Below, piece by piece: positions 43,000-50,766 of a stretch of 64,000 nt of DNA. The position numbers and the translations under genes are program-made. Below the pieces are notes generated by a model. That model was not told where the DNA came from, ran no database searches, and was given only the letters and a program-made list of their open reading frames with translations. Within the stretch, counting starts at the first letter, position 1; each line of letters begins with the position of its first letter. The DNA comes from Sedimentitalea xiamensis (GTDB lineage Bacteria > Pseudomonadota > Alphaproteobacteria > Rhodobacterales > Rhodobacteraceae), in NCBI RefSeq assembly GCF_030164465.1, contig NZ_JASNJE010000011.1, forward strand, positions 51,003 to 115,002. Direction: 5' to 3'.

Positions 43000-44082
43000 C
43001 TACTGGCTGGTCGCCGAGAGGTAGCCGATGCCCGCCGCGACGGCCAGGCCGACGACGATGGCGAAGAAGACCTTGATCGCCGACCAGGGCCGTTCGCCCT
43101 GGACACGCCCGGTCTGGCCGTTGACGACGAAGCGGAAGGTGCGCCCCTGGTATTTGTAGGCGGCGAGCCAGACCGGCAGCAGCACATGCTTGAAGGTCAC
43201 ATCGCGGACGTTGGTCTCAAGCGCGGTGATCCGTTGCTGGTCGCCGCCGATGTCGAAGCGCACGTCGCGTTCGATCACCCGCGCCATGTGCTGGCGGGCC
43301 TCTTCGTAGCCGTCCTGAAGGCTGACGGTATAGGCTTCGGCGCGGAACCCGGCCAGATATTGCGGCTGGTAGGGTTGCAGGGCCGCGAGATCCCAGGGCC
43401 TGAGCGCGTCGGTGTAGGATTTCGGCAGGCTGCGCGAGGCCAGCACGAGGATGTCGTCGAAGAACCGCGCGACCCGGCCCGAGGCCGGGGTCCAGCGGAT
43501 CTGCGCCACCTGCTGCTGCACCCGCTTGCCGTTCTGCATCACGGTGCGGGTGGTGTAGTAGATGGTGCCGCGCTGGCCGCTGTAGCGCGAGGCCGTATCG
43601 GCGTCGTAGGTCCAGTAGGGGACATAGATCCCCTGCATCCTGCGCCCCTTGCGGGCGTAGTCCCGCAGCCCTCCCGGCGCGAACCAGAGCCGGCCCAGCC
43701 AGTCGGTCATCGCCTTGTGGGCGGCGCGTTCGTCCAGCTGGAACGGCAGCACCCCGCGCGGCTTGATATGGCGGCTGGTGCCGGTGTCCGTCACCACCGG
43801 GGTGGCGCAGAACGGGCATTCCGCGGCATGGGTCGCCGGGTCGAATTCCACCTGCGCGGCGCAGTTCGGGCAGGTGAGAACGCGGGTTTCCTCGATCTCG
43901 GCCTCCGGCAGGTTCCGGGCGATGGCCGCGTCGAAATCGAGTTCGCGCAGGCTGGCGCCGCCCCAGGGACCGCCGTCGATGCGCTGCGTGTCGCCGCAAT
44001 GGTCGCAGACCAGCAGGCCGCGGGCCGGATCGAAGCGGTAATCGGCGCCGCATTGCTCGCACGGAAAGCGGTGTTCGGTCAC
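43000..44082 (-). CDS. Double zinc-ribbon membrane-anchored protein
   Basis: A 360-residue protein with two CxxC...CxxC ribbons (PCEQCG...VCDHCG at residues 8-30 and LTCPNC...CPFCAT around 65-90). A conserved core follows, YVPYWTYDADTASRYSGQRG and LPVWLAAYKYQGRTFRFVVNG, and then one C-terminal membrane helix (IKVFFAIVVGLAVAAGIGYL). Database relatives are often mislabelled as helicase or TFIIB-like; I see no helicase motif. I use GTG 44082, with GGAGG upstream. It is the last gene of the SPFH/TelA/XpaC operon and probably works with the SPFH protein at the membrane. Confidence 0.85.
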   Translation of the reverse strand: MTEHRFPCEQCGADYRFDPARGLLVCDHCGDTQRIDGGPWGGASLRELDFDAAIARNLPEAEIEETRVLTCPNCAAQVEFDPATHAAECPFCATPVVTDTGTSRHIKPRGVLPFQLDERAAHKAMTDWLGRLWFAPGGLRDYARKGRRMQGIYVPYWTYDADTASRYSGQRGTIYYTTRTVMQNGKRVQQQVAQIRWTPASGRVARFFDDILVLASRSLPKSYTDALRPWDLAALQPYQPQYLAGFRAEAYTVSLQDGYEEARQHMARVIERDVRFDIGGDQQRITALETNVRDVTFKHVLLPVWLAAYKYQGRTFRFVVNGQTGRVQGERPWSAIKVFFAIVVGLAVAAGIGYLSATSQ

Positions 44083-44131
44083 GGGATCTGCCGCCTCCGG
44101 CGGGAGTATTTGGGGAAAGATGAAGCGGTCG

Positions 44132-45235
44132 TCATGGGGCGGGCGGCGGCGGCGGCAGCACGGTGAAGAGCTGGGCCAGTTCCTGCACGTCCTCGGCGGC
44201 AAGCCAGCCGTCCTGGCCGGCGGTCCAGACATAGGTGATGCGGGTCAGGCTGCCGTCCGCCGCCATGCGCCCCATGGTGGCCTTGGAGAACGGGCCCCTG
44301 GTTTCGCCGCCTTCGGCGATGTGCCAGACATGTTCGACCGGCGGCGGCGGCGGTGCGGCCGGGGCCGGTTTCGCGCCCCAGGGGCCCTGTTGCGCCATCT
44401 GGCCCGCCATCGCCATGCCCATCCCGGCGCCGAGCCCGGCGGCCATGCCGCCGCCCGCCGGGTTGTTCGCGGCCGCCGTCATCGCCTCGGCGGCGGAATA
44501 CTGGGTGAACTTGCCCAGATCCCCGGCCATTCCCATCGAGGTGCGCTTGTCCAGCGCCGCTTCGACCGCCGGGGGCAGCGAGATGTTCTCGATATAGAGT
44601 TCCGGGATGGTCAGCCCGTAGTTCTGCAGGGTGGGCGAGATCGCGGCGGCGATCAGCTTGCCGAGATCGGAGGTGTTGGCGGCCATGTCCAGGACCGGAA
44701 TCCGGGATCCGGCGATCACCTGCGAGAATTCCTGCACGATGATGTTGCGGATCTGGAAGCTGATCTCGTCCATGGTGAATTCGCCGTCGGTGCCGACGAT
44801 CTCGGTCAGGAATTTCGCCGGGTCGGTGACGCGCACGGAATAGGTGCCGAAGGCGCGGATGCGGGTCGGCCCGAATTCGGGATCGCGCAGGATGATCGGG
44901 TTCTTGGTGCCCCATTTCAGATCGTTGAACCGGGTCGTGTTGACGAAATAGATGTCCGACACGAAGGGGCTCTTGAAACCGTGATCCCAGTGGTTCAGCG
45001 TCGTCAGGATCGGCATGTTGTTGGTTTCCAGCATGTAGAGGCCGGGGGTGAAGACATCGGCAAGCTGGCCCTCGTGGATGAACACCGCCGCCTGGCCTTC
45101 GCGCACGGTCAGCTTGGCGCCGTACTTGATCGCGTGGCCCTGGCGTTCGAAGCGCCAGACCATCGTGTCGCGGGTGTCGTCGACCCAGTGGATCACGTCG
45201 ATGAATTCGCCGCTCAGGAAGTCGAAGATGCCCAT
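44132..45235 (-). CDS. SPFH-domain protein with C-terminal GYF_2 domain
   Basis: A 367-residue protein. The SPFH/band-7-like domain comes first (KLTVREGQAAVFIHEGQLADVF, then FGTYSVRVTDPAKFL and LPPAVEAALDKRTSMG). A Gly/Met-rich linker (about 270-300) follows, then Pro-rich stretches flanking a GYF_2 domain (VWHIAEGGETRGPFSKATM). This belongs to the 'virion core protein'-type SPFH branch that commonly pairs with the zinc-ribbon protein, as here. There is no transmembrane helix. Its SD (AAAGGACA) lies inside the end of the preceding low-GC gene, so the two are coupled. Confidence 0.88.
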   Translation of the reverse strand: MGIFDFLSGEFIDVIHWVDDTRDTMVWRFERQGHAIKYGAKLTVREGQAAVFIHEGQLADVFTPGLYMLETNNMPILTTLNHWDHGFKSPFVSDIYFVNTTRFNDLKWGTKNPIILRDPEFGPTRIRAFGTYSVRVTDPAKFLTEIVGTDGEFTMDEISFQIRNIIVQEFSQVIAGSRIPVLDMAANTSDLGKLIAAAISPTLQNYGLTIPELYIENISLPPAVEAALDKRTSMGMAGDLGKFTQYSAAEAMTAAANNPAGGGMAAGLGAGMGMAMAGQMAQQGPWGAKPAPAAPPPPPVEHVWHIAEGGETRGPFSKATMGRMAADGSLTRITYVWTAGQDGWLAAEDVQELAQLFTVLPPPPPAP

Positions 45236-45237
45236 GG

Positions 45238-46056
45238 TCAGATGTCCTTTTCTCTTTTCAGGGAAGCTAATAAAGCCTGCCTTTCGTTGCGGGCTTCGTC
45301 TACTGCTTGCGTCAATATGTGAAGGGGCGATTGGCCACTTTGACTATCGCGCAAACTCTTTGCGATTGCCTCGGTTGCTTTGGCAGTTCTTGCTGCTAGG
45401 CCTTCGTCGGCCCTCTGTGCCTTTAGTTCTTCTACATCAATTACTTGTTTGCTTGAGTAGCGGTTTCCCTCTATGTCCTCGTAGCTTACTTCGAACAGCA
45501 GTGGTTCAACTATTGGATCTTTTAACAACTTGTGCCCAAGCCCAAAATTGTATGAAATTGAGTGATCTTGAGGGATCGTTTTTATTGTCTGAATACTGGT
45601 TAAGTCTGTAATTATTCTGTCTGGAAAATACTTTGATAAATCAGCCGTCGATTGGACGGTCACATTTAGTGCAGCCCCTGCGCCAACATTCCTTACCTCA
45701 AGCGTAGAAAGTATCCGTGCATCTTCACGGTTTCCCAAGTGTATCAGAATTACGGGATCGGTGCCCGCTTGCCGCGCTTTGCGTTGCTCGTGAAGCGCAT
45801 GAGATGCGATAAATAGTGAGGTAAGCGCGATCAGGGGAGTGATTAGTTCGCTCAGCCAAGAGAGATTCGATGCTGAGCCTGCACCGAAGCTTCTCCCGCC
45901 AAAAAATATACTCCAAAAAATGATTGTTAGAATGGCGCCGATGACAACGCCTAGAGCGATCTTACCATCTCCGAGCAAATCGGATTTGTTTGGTTTGTTG
46001 TCTTTTTCAGTGTGTCGGATTTGAACTAGATCCAGTTTTCTCATCGGGGCGCTCAC
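45238..46056 (-). CDS. Low-GC two-helix membrane protein inserted in the TelA/SPFH operon
   Basis: A 272-residue protein I do not recognise. A basic N-terminus (VQIRHTEKDNKPNKSDLL) is followed by membrane helices at about 33-51 (IALGVVIGAILTIIFWSIFF) and 68-88 (LSELITPLIALTSLFIASHA). A cytoplasmic beta-rich region (NVGAGAALNVTVQSTAD) and a helical tail complete it. Two sampled 60-bp blocks are 38% and 35% GC (from 45901 and 45541), far below the operon around it. Even so, it starts with a GTG overlapping the upstream stop as GTGA and ends with the SD of the SPFH gene. It is a foreign-looking gene fitted exactly into a conserved operon. Confidence 0.82.
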   Translation of the reverse strand: MSAPMRKLDLVQIRHTEKDNKPNKSDLLGDGKIALGVVIGAILTIIFWSIFFGGRSFGAGSASNLSWLSELITPLIALTSLFIASHALHEQRKARQAGTDPVILIHLGNREDARILSTLEVRNVGAGAALNVTVQSTADLSKYFPDRIITDLTSIQTIKTIPQDHSISYNFGLGHKLLKDPIVEPLLFEVSYEDIEGNRYSSKQVIDVEELKAQRADEGLAARTAKATEAIAKSLRDSQSGQSPLHILTQAVDEARNERQALLASLKREKDI

Positions 46057-47030
46057 AACTGTTGGCCCATCAGGTCGCGGGCGATGATGCGGGCGACGGG
46101 GCGGGCTTCGTCCGCTGTCATGCCCAGTTCGAGGCGCGGGTCGTAGAGCATTTTCAGCAGCAGTTCGTCGTGGTTGGTCAGCAGCGCGAATTCGTCGTCG
46201 TCGTTGAAGATCGACGGGCGCGCGGAGGGGCTGTCGTTGGGCAAGCCGAGGCCCTGGGCGATTTCCTCGTGGATGCAGGACTGGCGCACAAGGTCGGGAT
46301 GTTCGGCGCGGATCAGGGCGACGGCGCGGGTGTACTGATAGGGCGTGCGGCTGCCGGACACGGCGATCACGAGGCAGTAGAACGACCGCGGCAGGTTGCG
46401 GAACAGGTCCAGTTCGGTCTGGCTGATGCCCGGTATCACTTCGACCAGGCGTCGGATCAGGAAATCGTTGTCATCCTCGCCGACGATGAAGACGTTGAAA
46501 TTCGCGTTCCTGGACACCACGCCGATCGGATGGCCGGTGATCGCGGACAGGCGGCCGGCATAGGCCGCCACCCGCGCCTGGTCGGTCTCGCGCTGTTCGG
46601 GCGGCACGCTGGCGCCGAATTCGGCGCGGATGCGGATCGGTCCGGACCAGCGGCTGAGGTGCCCGCTCTTGCCGTTGCCGCGCGTCGCGACGCCGGTGCC
46701 GGTGGTGTATTCGTCGTAAAAGGCGATGGTCTCGAAATTCCGCGCCAGCGCATCCGCGGAGAAGGGCGTGTCCGGCCCGCCGCCGTCGGTGCGCAGCAGG
46801 CCCCGCGTCAGCAGGTCGTTCTGCACCCTGGCGTAGTAGCGCGCGAGATCCTCGCTGGCCGCGGAGCGCGGCGCGGGCGTGGTGTCGGGGGGCTTCAGCC
46901 CCGCCGGGCGCGCCTGGGGCGTCGGCGAGGTCTTGAGGCCCATCCCGTCGCAGCCCGCCAGCAGCAACAGGCCCAGCAGGCCGGCCAGCCACGGGCGAAA
47001 CCCAAGCGACGCTGCCCGCACCCGCCGCAC
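46053..47030 (-). CDS. DUF2927 lipoprotein
   Basis: A 325-residue lipoprotein: lipobox LLLLAGC with Cys27, a disordered Pro/Ala linker to about residue 60, then the DUF2927 domain (ARNFETIAFYDEYTTG, WSGPIRIRAEFGASV, NFNVFIVGEDDN). A motif CIHEEIAQGLGLPNDSP carries H-E-E-x-x-Q; this resembles a zinc-protease HExxH-like site without the second His, so activity is uncertain. It lies three bases after telA and is anchored in the inner or outer membrane on the periplasmic side. Confidence 0.86.
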   Translation of the reverse strand: MRRVRAASLGFRPWLAGLLGLLLLAGCDGMGLKTSPTPQARPAGLKPPDTTPAPRSAASEDLARYYARVQNDLLTRGLLRTDGGGPDTPFSADALARNFETIAFYDEYTTGTGVATRGNGKSGHLSRWSGPIRIRAEFGASVPPEQRETDQARVAAYAGRLSAITGHPIGVVSRNANFNVFIVGEDDNDFLIRRLVEVIPGISQTELDLFRNLPRSFYCLVIAVSGSRTPYQYTRAVALIRAEHPDLVRQSCIHEEIAQGLGLPNDSPSARPSIFNDDDEFALLTNHDELLLKMLYDPRLELGMTADEARPVARIIARDLMGQQL

Positions 47031-47033
47031 GTC

Positions 47034-48224
47034 TCAGCCCGGAACCGCGCCGCTGGCCGTGTCGCCCAACCCGTCCTTGCGCGCCTTGGCCGAAGCCAGC
47101 GTGTCGCGCAGTTCGGCTTCCATCTTCTGCAGTTCCGCCTCGGCGGCGGCGCGCCGGGCCTTGCCTTCGTCGGCGATGGCGAGGCTTTCATTGATGGTGC
47201 CGATCAGGTCCGCATTGGCCTTCCTGACCGCTTCGATGTCGAAGACGCCGCGTTCCATTTCCTGGCGGATCACCTTGTTGCTGTCGCGCAGGTTGGCGGC
47301 ATTGGCGGTCAGGAGTTCGTTGGTCAGGTCGTTGGCCTCGCGCACTGCGCCGGCGGCCTCGGCGCTGCGCTGGATGGTGACGGCCTGCGCCAGCTGGGTT
47401 TCCCAGAGCGGCACGGTGTTCACCAGGGTCGAGTTGATCTTGGTCACGAGGCTCTTGTCGTTTTCCTGCACGAGGCGGATCGAGGGCAGCGACTGCATGG
47501 TCACCTGCCGCGTCAGCTTCAGGTCGTGCACCCGGCGTTCCAGGTCGTCCCGCGCGGCGCGTAGGTCGCGCAGTTCCTGCGCCGCCATCACCTGATCGGC
47601 CTCGGGCGCGGCCTGTACGGCGGCTTCCCTGGCCGGGATGTCGGTGCCGTCGAGCTGCGCCAGCTTGGCCTCGCCCGCGGAAATGTAGAGCGCCAGTTCG
47701 TCGTAGAAATTCAGCGTCTTGTCATAGAGGATGTCGAGCGACTTGATGTCCTTCAGCAGCGTGTGTTCATGCCCCAGCAGGTCGTCGGTGATCTTGTCGA
47801 TCTGGGCCTGCACGGTCTCGAAATTGGCGGTGAACTTGGCGAAGGGCGCGGCCCGTCCCAGCAGTTTTTCCCACCAGCTGCGTTCGCGGCGCACGTCCAG
47901 TTCGCTGACCGAAAAGCCGCGGATCGTGGTCACGATGTCGCGCAGGCTGTCGCCGGCGGGGCCGACGTCCTTGTTGCGCACGTCGGCAAGCATCGCCTGG
48001 CTTATTTCCTGCAATTCCGCCTGCGCGGCCGATCCGAAGGCGACGATGGAATTGCTGTCGCCCATGTCGATCTCGTCCATGCGCCTGCGGATTTCCGAGC
48101 CAACGGTGGCGTCGGCCTTTTCCAGCGGCACGATGTCGGTGCTGGGCTCGGGGAGAATGACGGCGGTGACTTCCTCGACCTTGGTCAGGGCTTCCTCGGC
48201 CTTCTTGCGAACGGTGTCAGACAT
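47034..48224 (-). CDS. TelA-family toxic anion resistance protein
   Basis: A 396-residue, almost entirely helical protein matching the TelA/KlaA family (PF05816): GNSNSIVAFGSAAQAELQ-like region (here DSNSIVAFGSAAQ), KLLGRAAPFAKFTANFETVQ, and VTMQSLPSIRLVQENDKSLVTKINSTL and WETQLAQAVTIQRSAEAAGAV in segments. Relatives are linked to tellurite, antibiotic and phage resistance, but the mechanism is unknown and it is not an enzyme of known class. It is encoded between xpaC and the DUF2927 gene. Confidence 0.92.
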   Translation of the reverse strand: MSDTVRKKAEEALTKVEEVTAVILPEPSTDIVPLEKADATVGSEIRRRMDEIDMGDSNSIVAFGSAAQAELQEISQAMLADVRNKDVGPAGDSLRDIVTTIRGFSVSELDVRRERSWWEKLLGRAAPFAKFTANFETVQAQIDKITDDLLGHEHTLLKDIKSLDILYDKTLNFYDELALYISAGEAKLAQLDGTDIPAREAAVQAAPEADQVMAAQELRDLRAARDDLERRVHDLKLTRQVTMQSLPSIRLVQENDKSLVTKINSTLVNTVPLWETQLAQAVTIQRSAEAAGAVREANDLTNELLTANAANLRDSNKVIRQEMERGVFDIEAVRKANADLIGTINESLAIADEGKARRAAAEAELQKMEAELRDTLASAKARKDGLGDTASGAVPG

Positions 48225-48242
48225 GCAGATTATCCTTGTTGC

Positions 48243-49136
48243 CTACTGTGGGTCCGTGCGGACGCCTTCGCGCCGCAGACGGTCCCGCAGCACTTCGATT
48301 TCAACGGTCAGGTCGGTATGGTCGTTCGACAGCATCTTGCGGGTGCGGGCGGCGAAATTCTGTTCCAGGTCGTCCAGGAGCGCGGTGTAGTCGGCGCGGG
48401 CCTGCGGATCGCGGCCGCGGGCGTAGACGTCGGCGAACTTGACGGTCGCGTCGCGCGCGCCCTGAAGGTAGACGGTGAGATACTTGCGCGCGCCGGTCAG
48501 GTCGCGGGGGTCTTCCTCGACGGTGCGGAAGAGATCGCGCGCGGTGGTCTGGAACCGCTCGACGCGCGCCTCCATCTGGCGGTCTCCGGCGCGCTTGATG
48601 GCGTCGGACATGTCGCTCAGGCGGGATTCCGCCTCTTCCACGACGCGGGCGACCCGGTCCTGCTGGAAGCTGTCGATGCCTTCCATGCCCTTGTCCTTCA
48701 TCGGGTCGATGCCGAAGGACAGCCCGTGCAGGCCCGTCGCCGCCGCGCCGTAGAGCAGCGGCGCCAGCAGCCCCGGTTCGGTCTTGTAGGCGGCGAGGGC
48801 GATGCCCAGCCCGGTCAGCACGCTGGCGGCCATCTTGCGCGGAAAGGCCGGGCGGCGGGCGACCTTGCGGGCGTGGAATTCGGCCTCTGCCCGCAGACCT
48901 TCGCGCAGCAGGAAGGCGGCAAAGGTCAGCAGACCCGCCGCCACGAGGCCGAGCGCCAGCCCGACGGCCCCGTCGCCCAGCGACAGGAACACCAGCGGAA
49001 TCACGGGGATGAAAAGAATGTTGGCGCGCGCGCCGACCGGGTCCACCCGCGCGCCGTCGAACGCGCCGCGGGGCGGGGCGGGGTGGTCCGCCGGGGAACC
49101 GTCCGGGCTGTATTTGCCGCCAAAGCGCCGCGCCAT
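48243..49136 (-). CDS. XpaC-family (5-bromo-4-chloroindolyl phosphate hydrolysis) protein
   Basis: A 297-residue membrane protein with hydrophobic segments at about residues 36-52 (LFIPVIPLVFLSLGDGAVG), 57-77 and 98-120. A helical cytoplasmic domain follows (FQQDRVARVVEEAESRLSDMSDAI...TTARDLFRTVEEDPRDLTGARKYLTVYL in parts). XpaC and TelA are typically neighbours. The name derives from an indirect phenotype and does not imply a phosphatase. It follows a 29-residue membrane peptide by four bases. Confidence 0.9.
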   Translation of the reverse strand: MARRFGGKYSPDGSPADHPAPPRGAFDGARVDPVGARANILFIPVIPLVFLSLGDGAVGLALGLVAAGLLTFAAFLLREGLRAEAEFHARKVARRPAFPRKMAASVLTGLGIALAAYKTEPGLLAPLLYGAAATGLHGLSFGIDPMKDKGMEGIDSFQQDRVARVVEEAESRLSDMSDAIKRAGDRQMEARVERFQTTARDLFRTVEEDPRDLTGARKYLTVYLQGARDATVKFADVYARGRDPQARADYTALLDDLEQNFAARTRKMLSNDHTDLTVEIEVLRDRLRREGVRTDPQ

Positions 49137-49140
49137 CCGC

Positions 49141-49230
49141 CTAAAGCCCCCCGAGCCAGCCGGTGCAGACGCCGAACATCAGCACGATCAGCGCCGCATA
49201 GGCGATTTTCTGTAGGCCGTTTGCAGACAC
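49141..49230 (-). CDS. 29-residue membrane peptide at the head of the xpaC-telA operon
   Basis: GTG (49230) to TAG (49141) encodes 29 residues: VSANGLQKIAYAALIVLM followed by FGVCTGWLGGL. It is a single hydrophobic helix with a small polar N-terminus. AGGGGG lies about six bases before the GTG, and the stop is four bases before the xpaC ATG. Tight spacing, SD and amphipathic design argue that it is translated. It could be a leader peptide or a subunit of the complex. It is easily missed because of its size. Confidence 0.65.
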   Translation of the reverse strand: MSANGLQKIAYAALIVLMFGVCTGWLGGL

Positions 49231-49333
49231 GCCAACCCCCTGACATCAACCGATAACGACAACTTAGAGCATGGGCGGTGGCCTTGCTAGGGGGAACTGG
49301 CGCGCCGTGGGCTCGTAATCCGGTTCGCGCCGG

Positions 49334-50170
49334 TCAGCGCTTGGGCCGGGGCGCGCGTGTCCGGGGCCGGCCCGCCGCCGTGCCGCCGGCGCCGCGCGGC
49401 CTGGCCTTCGGCTTCGCTTCGCCGGTGCTGTCGCCCGCGTCCAGGCCGAGCTGGTCGCGCAGCACCTTGCGGCGGATTTCCTCGACCGCGCCGGGCTTCA
49501 GCGTGCCGAGCTGAAACGGCCCGTAAGATACCCGGATCAGGCGATTAACCGTGAACCCGACATCTTCCAGCGCGCGCCGGATCTCGCGGTTGCGGCCTTC
49601 GCGGATGGCGATGGTGAGCCAGGCGTTCGCGCCCTGCTGGCGGTCGAGCGTCACGATCATCGGCTGGAACCTTTCGCCTTCGATCACCAGCCCCTTGCGC
49701 AGCGGCGCGAAATCCTCGTCCTTCGGGCGGCCGTTGATGCGCACCCGGTATTTGCGCAGCCAGCCGGTGCTCGGCAGTTCGAGCCGGCGCTTGATGCCGC
49801 CGTCGTTGGTCAGGAGCAGCAGGCCCTCGGAATTGAGGTCGAGCCGGCCGACGCTCATCACGCGGGGCATGTCTTCGGGCAGGTCGTCGAAGATCGTCCT
49901 GCGGCCCTTTTCGTCGCTGGCGGTGGTCACGAGGCCGGGTGGCTTGTGATAGAGCCAGAGCCGTTCCGGTTCCGCCTCTTGCAGCGGCTTGCCGTCGACC
50001 GCGATCCGGTCCTTGCCGGTCACGTTCAGCGCCGGGCTGTCAATCTTGGCGCCGTTGACCGAGACGCGCCCGGCCTCGATCATGCGTTCGGCCTCGCGGC
50101 GGCTGGCGACGCCGGCGCGGGCGAGAACCTTGGCGATACGGTCGCCGGGATTGAGCGGTTTGTCTGTCAT
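49334..50170 (-). CDS. rluB: 23S rRNA pseudouridine synthase, RluB/RsuA family
   Basis: A 278-residue pseudouridine synthase: N-terminal S4 RNA-binding domain ([21 protein letters not shown]), catalytic Asp in [19 protein letters not shown], and the [16 protein letters not shown] motif. The Arg/Pro/Ala-rich tail (about residues 250-278) is a disordered basic RNA-binding extension common in alphaproteobacteria. RluB rather than RluE/RsuA is inferred from the S4 domain and general appearance. It is divergent from tadA across 61 bp. Confidence 0.9.
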   Translation of the reverse strand: MTDKPLNPGDRIAKVLARAGVASRREAERMIEAGRVSVNGAKIDSPALNVTGKDRIAVDGKPLQEAEPERLWLYHKPPGLVTTASDEKGRRTIFDDLPEDMPRVMSVGRLDLNSEGLLLLTNDGGIKRRLELPSTGWLRKYRVRINGRPKDEDFAPLRKGLVIEGERFQPMIVTLDRQQGANAWLTIAIREGRNREIRRALEDVGFTVNRLIRVSYGPFQLGTLKPGAVEEIRRKVLRDQLGLDAGDSTGEAKPKARPRGAGGTAAGRPRTRAPRPKR

Positions 50171-50231
50171 GAACCGCCCTTAGACCATTTTGTTTTCTTG
50201 CGAAAGCGGACATTGCGGGGCAGGGTTGGGC

Positions 50232-50690
50232 ATGGTGTTCAAATCCCAGATGAATCAGGCACTTGCAGAGGCCCGCGCCGCCGCCGGACGGGGCGAGGTG
50301 CCGGTCGGCGCGGTCATCGTGGCGCCCGATGGGCGGGTCGTCGCCAGCGCCGGCAACCGCACCCGCGAACTGAACGATCCGACCGCCCATGCGGAGATCC
50401 TGGCGATCCGCGCGGCCTGCGCTTCCGCCGGGTCGGAACGCCTGCCGGGGCACGATATCTACGTCACGCTGGAACCCTGTCCGATGTGCGCCGCGGCCAT
50501 CGCCTTCGCCCGGATCGCGCGGCTGTATTACGGCGCGTCGGACCCGAAATCGGGCGGGGTGGCGCATGGTCCGCAGGTGTTCGACCACGCGCAGGTGCAC
50601 CATGTTCCCGAGGTCTACGACGGGCTGGCCGAAGCCGAATCCGCCGGCCTGCTGCGGGAATTCTTCCGCGACCGGCGCGGCGGGGAGTGA
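50232..50690 (+). CDS. tadA: tRNA-specific adenosine deaminase
   Basis: A 152-residue zinc deaminase that makes inosine at the wobble position of tRNA-Arg(ACG). The zinc site is His53-Ala-Glu55 and PCPMC (Cys83, Cys86); the surrounding LNDPTAHAEI and VTLEPCPMCAAAI blocks are diagnostic. The ATG at 50232 has a GGGGCAGGG stretch upstream. Its stop is followed within 12 bases by repeat copy C. Confidence 0.95.
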   Translation: MVFKSQMNQALAEARAAAGRGEVPVGAVIVAPDGRVVASAGNRTRELNDPTAHAEILAIRAACASAGSERLPGHDIYVTLEPCPMCAAAIAFARIARLYYGASDPKSGGVAHGPQVFDHAQVHHVPEVYDGLAEAESAGLLREFFRDRRGGE

Positions 50691-50701
50691 CCGGAACCGG
50701 G

Positions 50702-50745
50702 CTGTGCATCGCGTGCATACGCCATGCATACCACGTGCATACGCG
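50702..50745 (+). repeat. 44-bp phased element, copy C (9-11-11 bp units)
   Basis: CT, GTGCATCGC (50704-50712), GTGCATACGCC (50713-50723), ATGCATACCAC (50724-50734), GTGCATACGCG (50735-50745). The architecture is identical to copies A and B, and the last unit is the same in all three. It lies between the tadA stop and the convergent cyclase gene, co-oriented with tadA. Confidence 0.85.
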
Positions 50746-50766
50746 CAGGCGCACGCGAAGCGGCCG

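Noticed and set aside
43000..44082. Reading the zinc-ribbon protein as a primosomal helicase or TFIIB homologue
   Set aside because: No helicase or cyclin-fold motifs are present, only two zinc ribbons and a C-terminal membrane helix.
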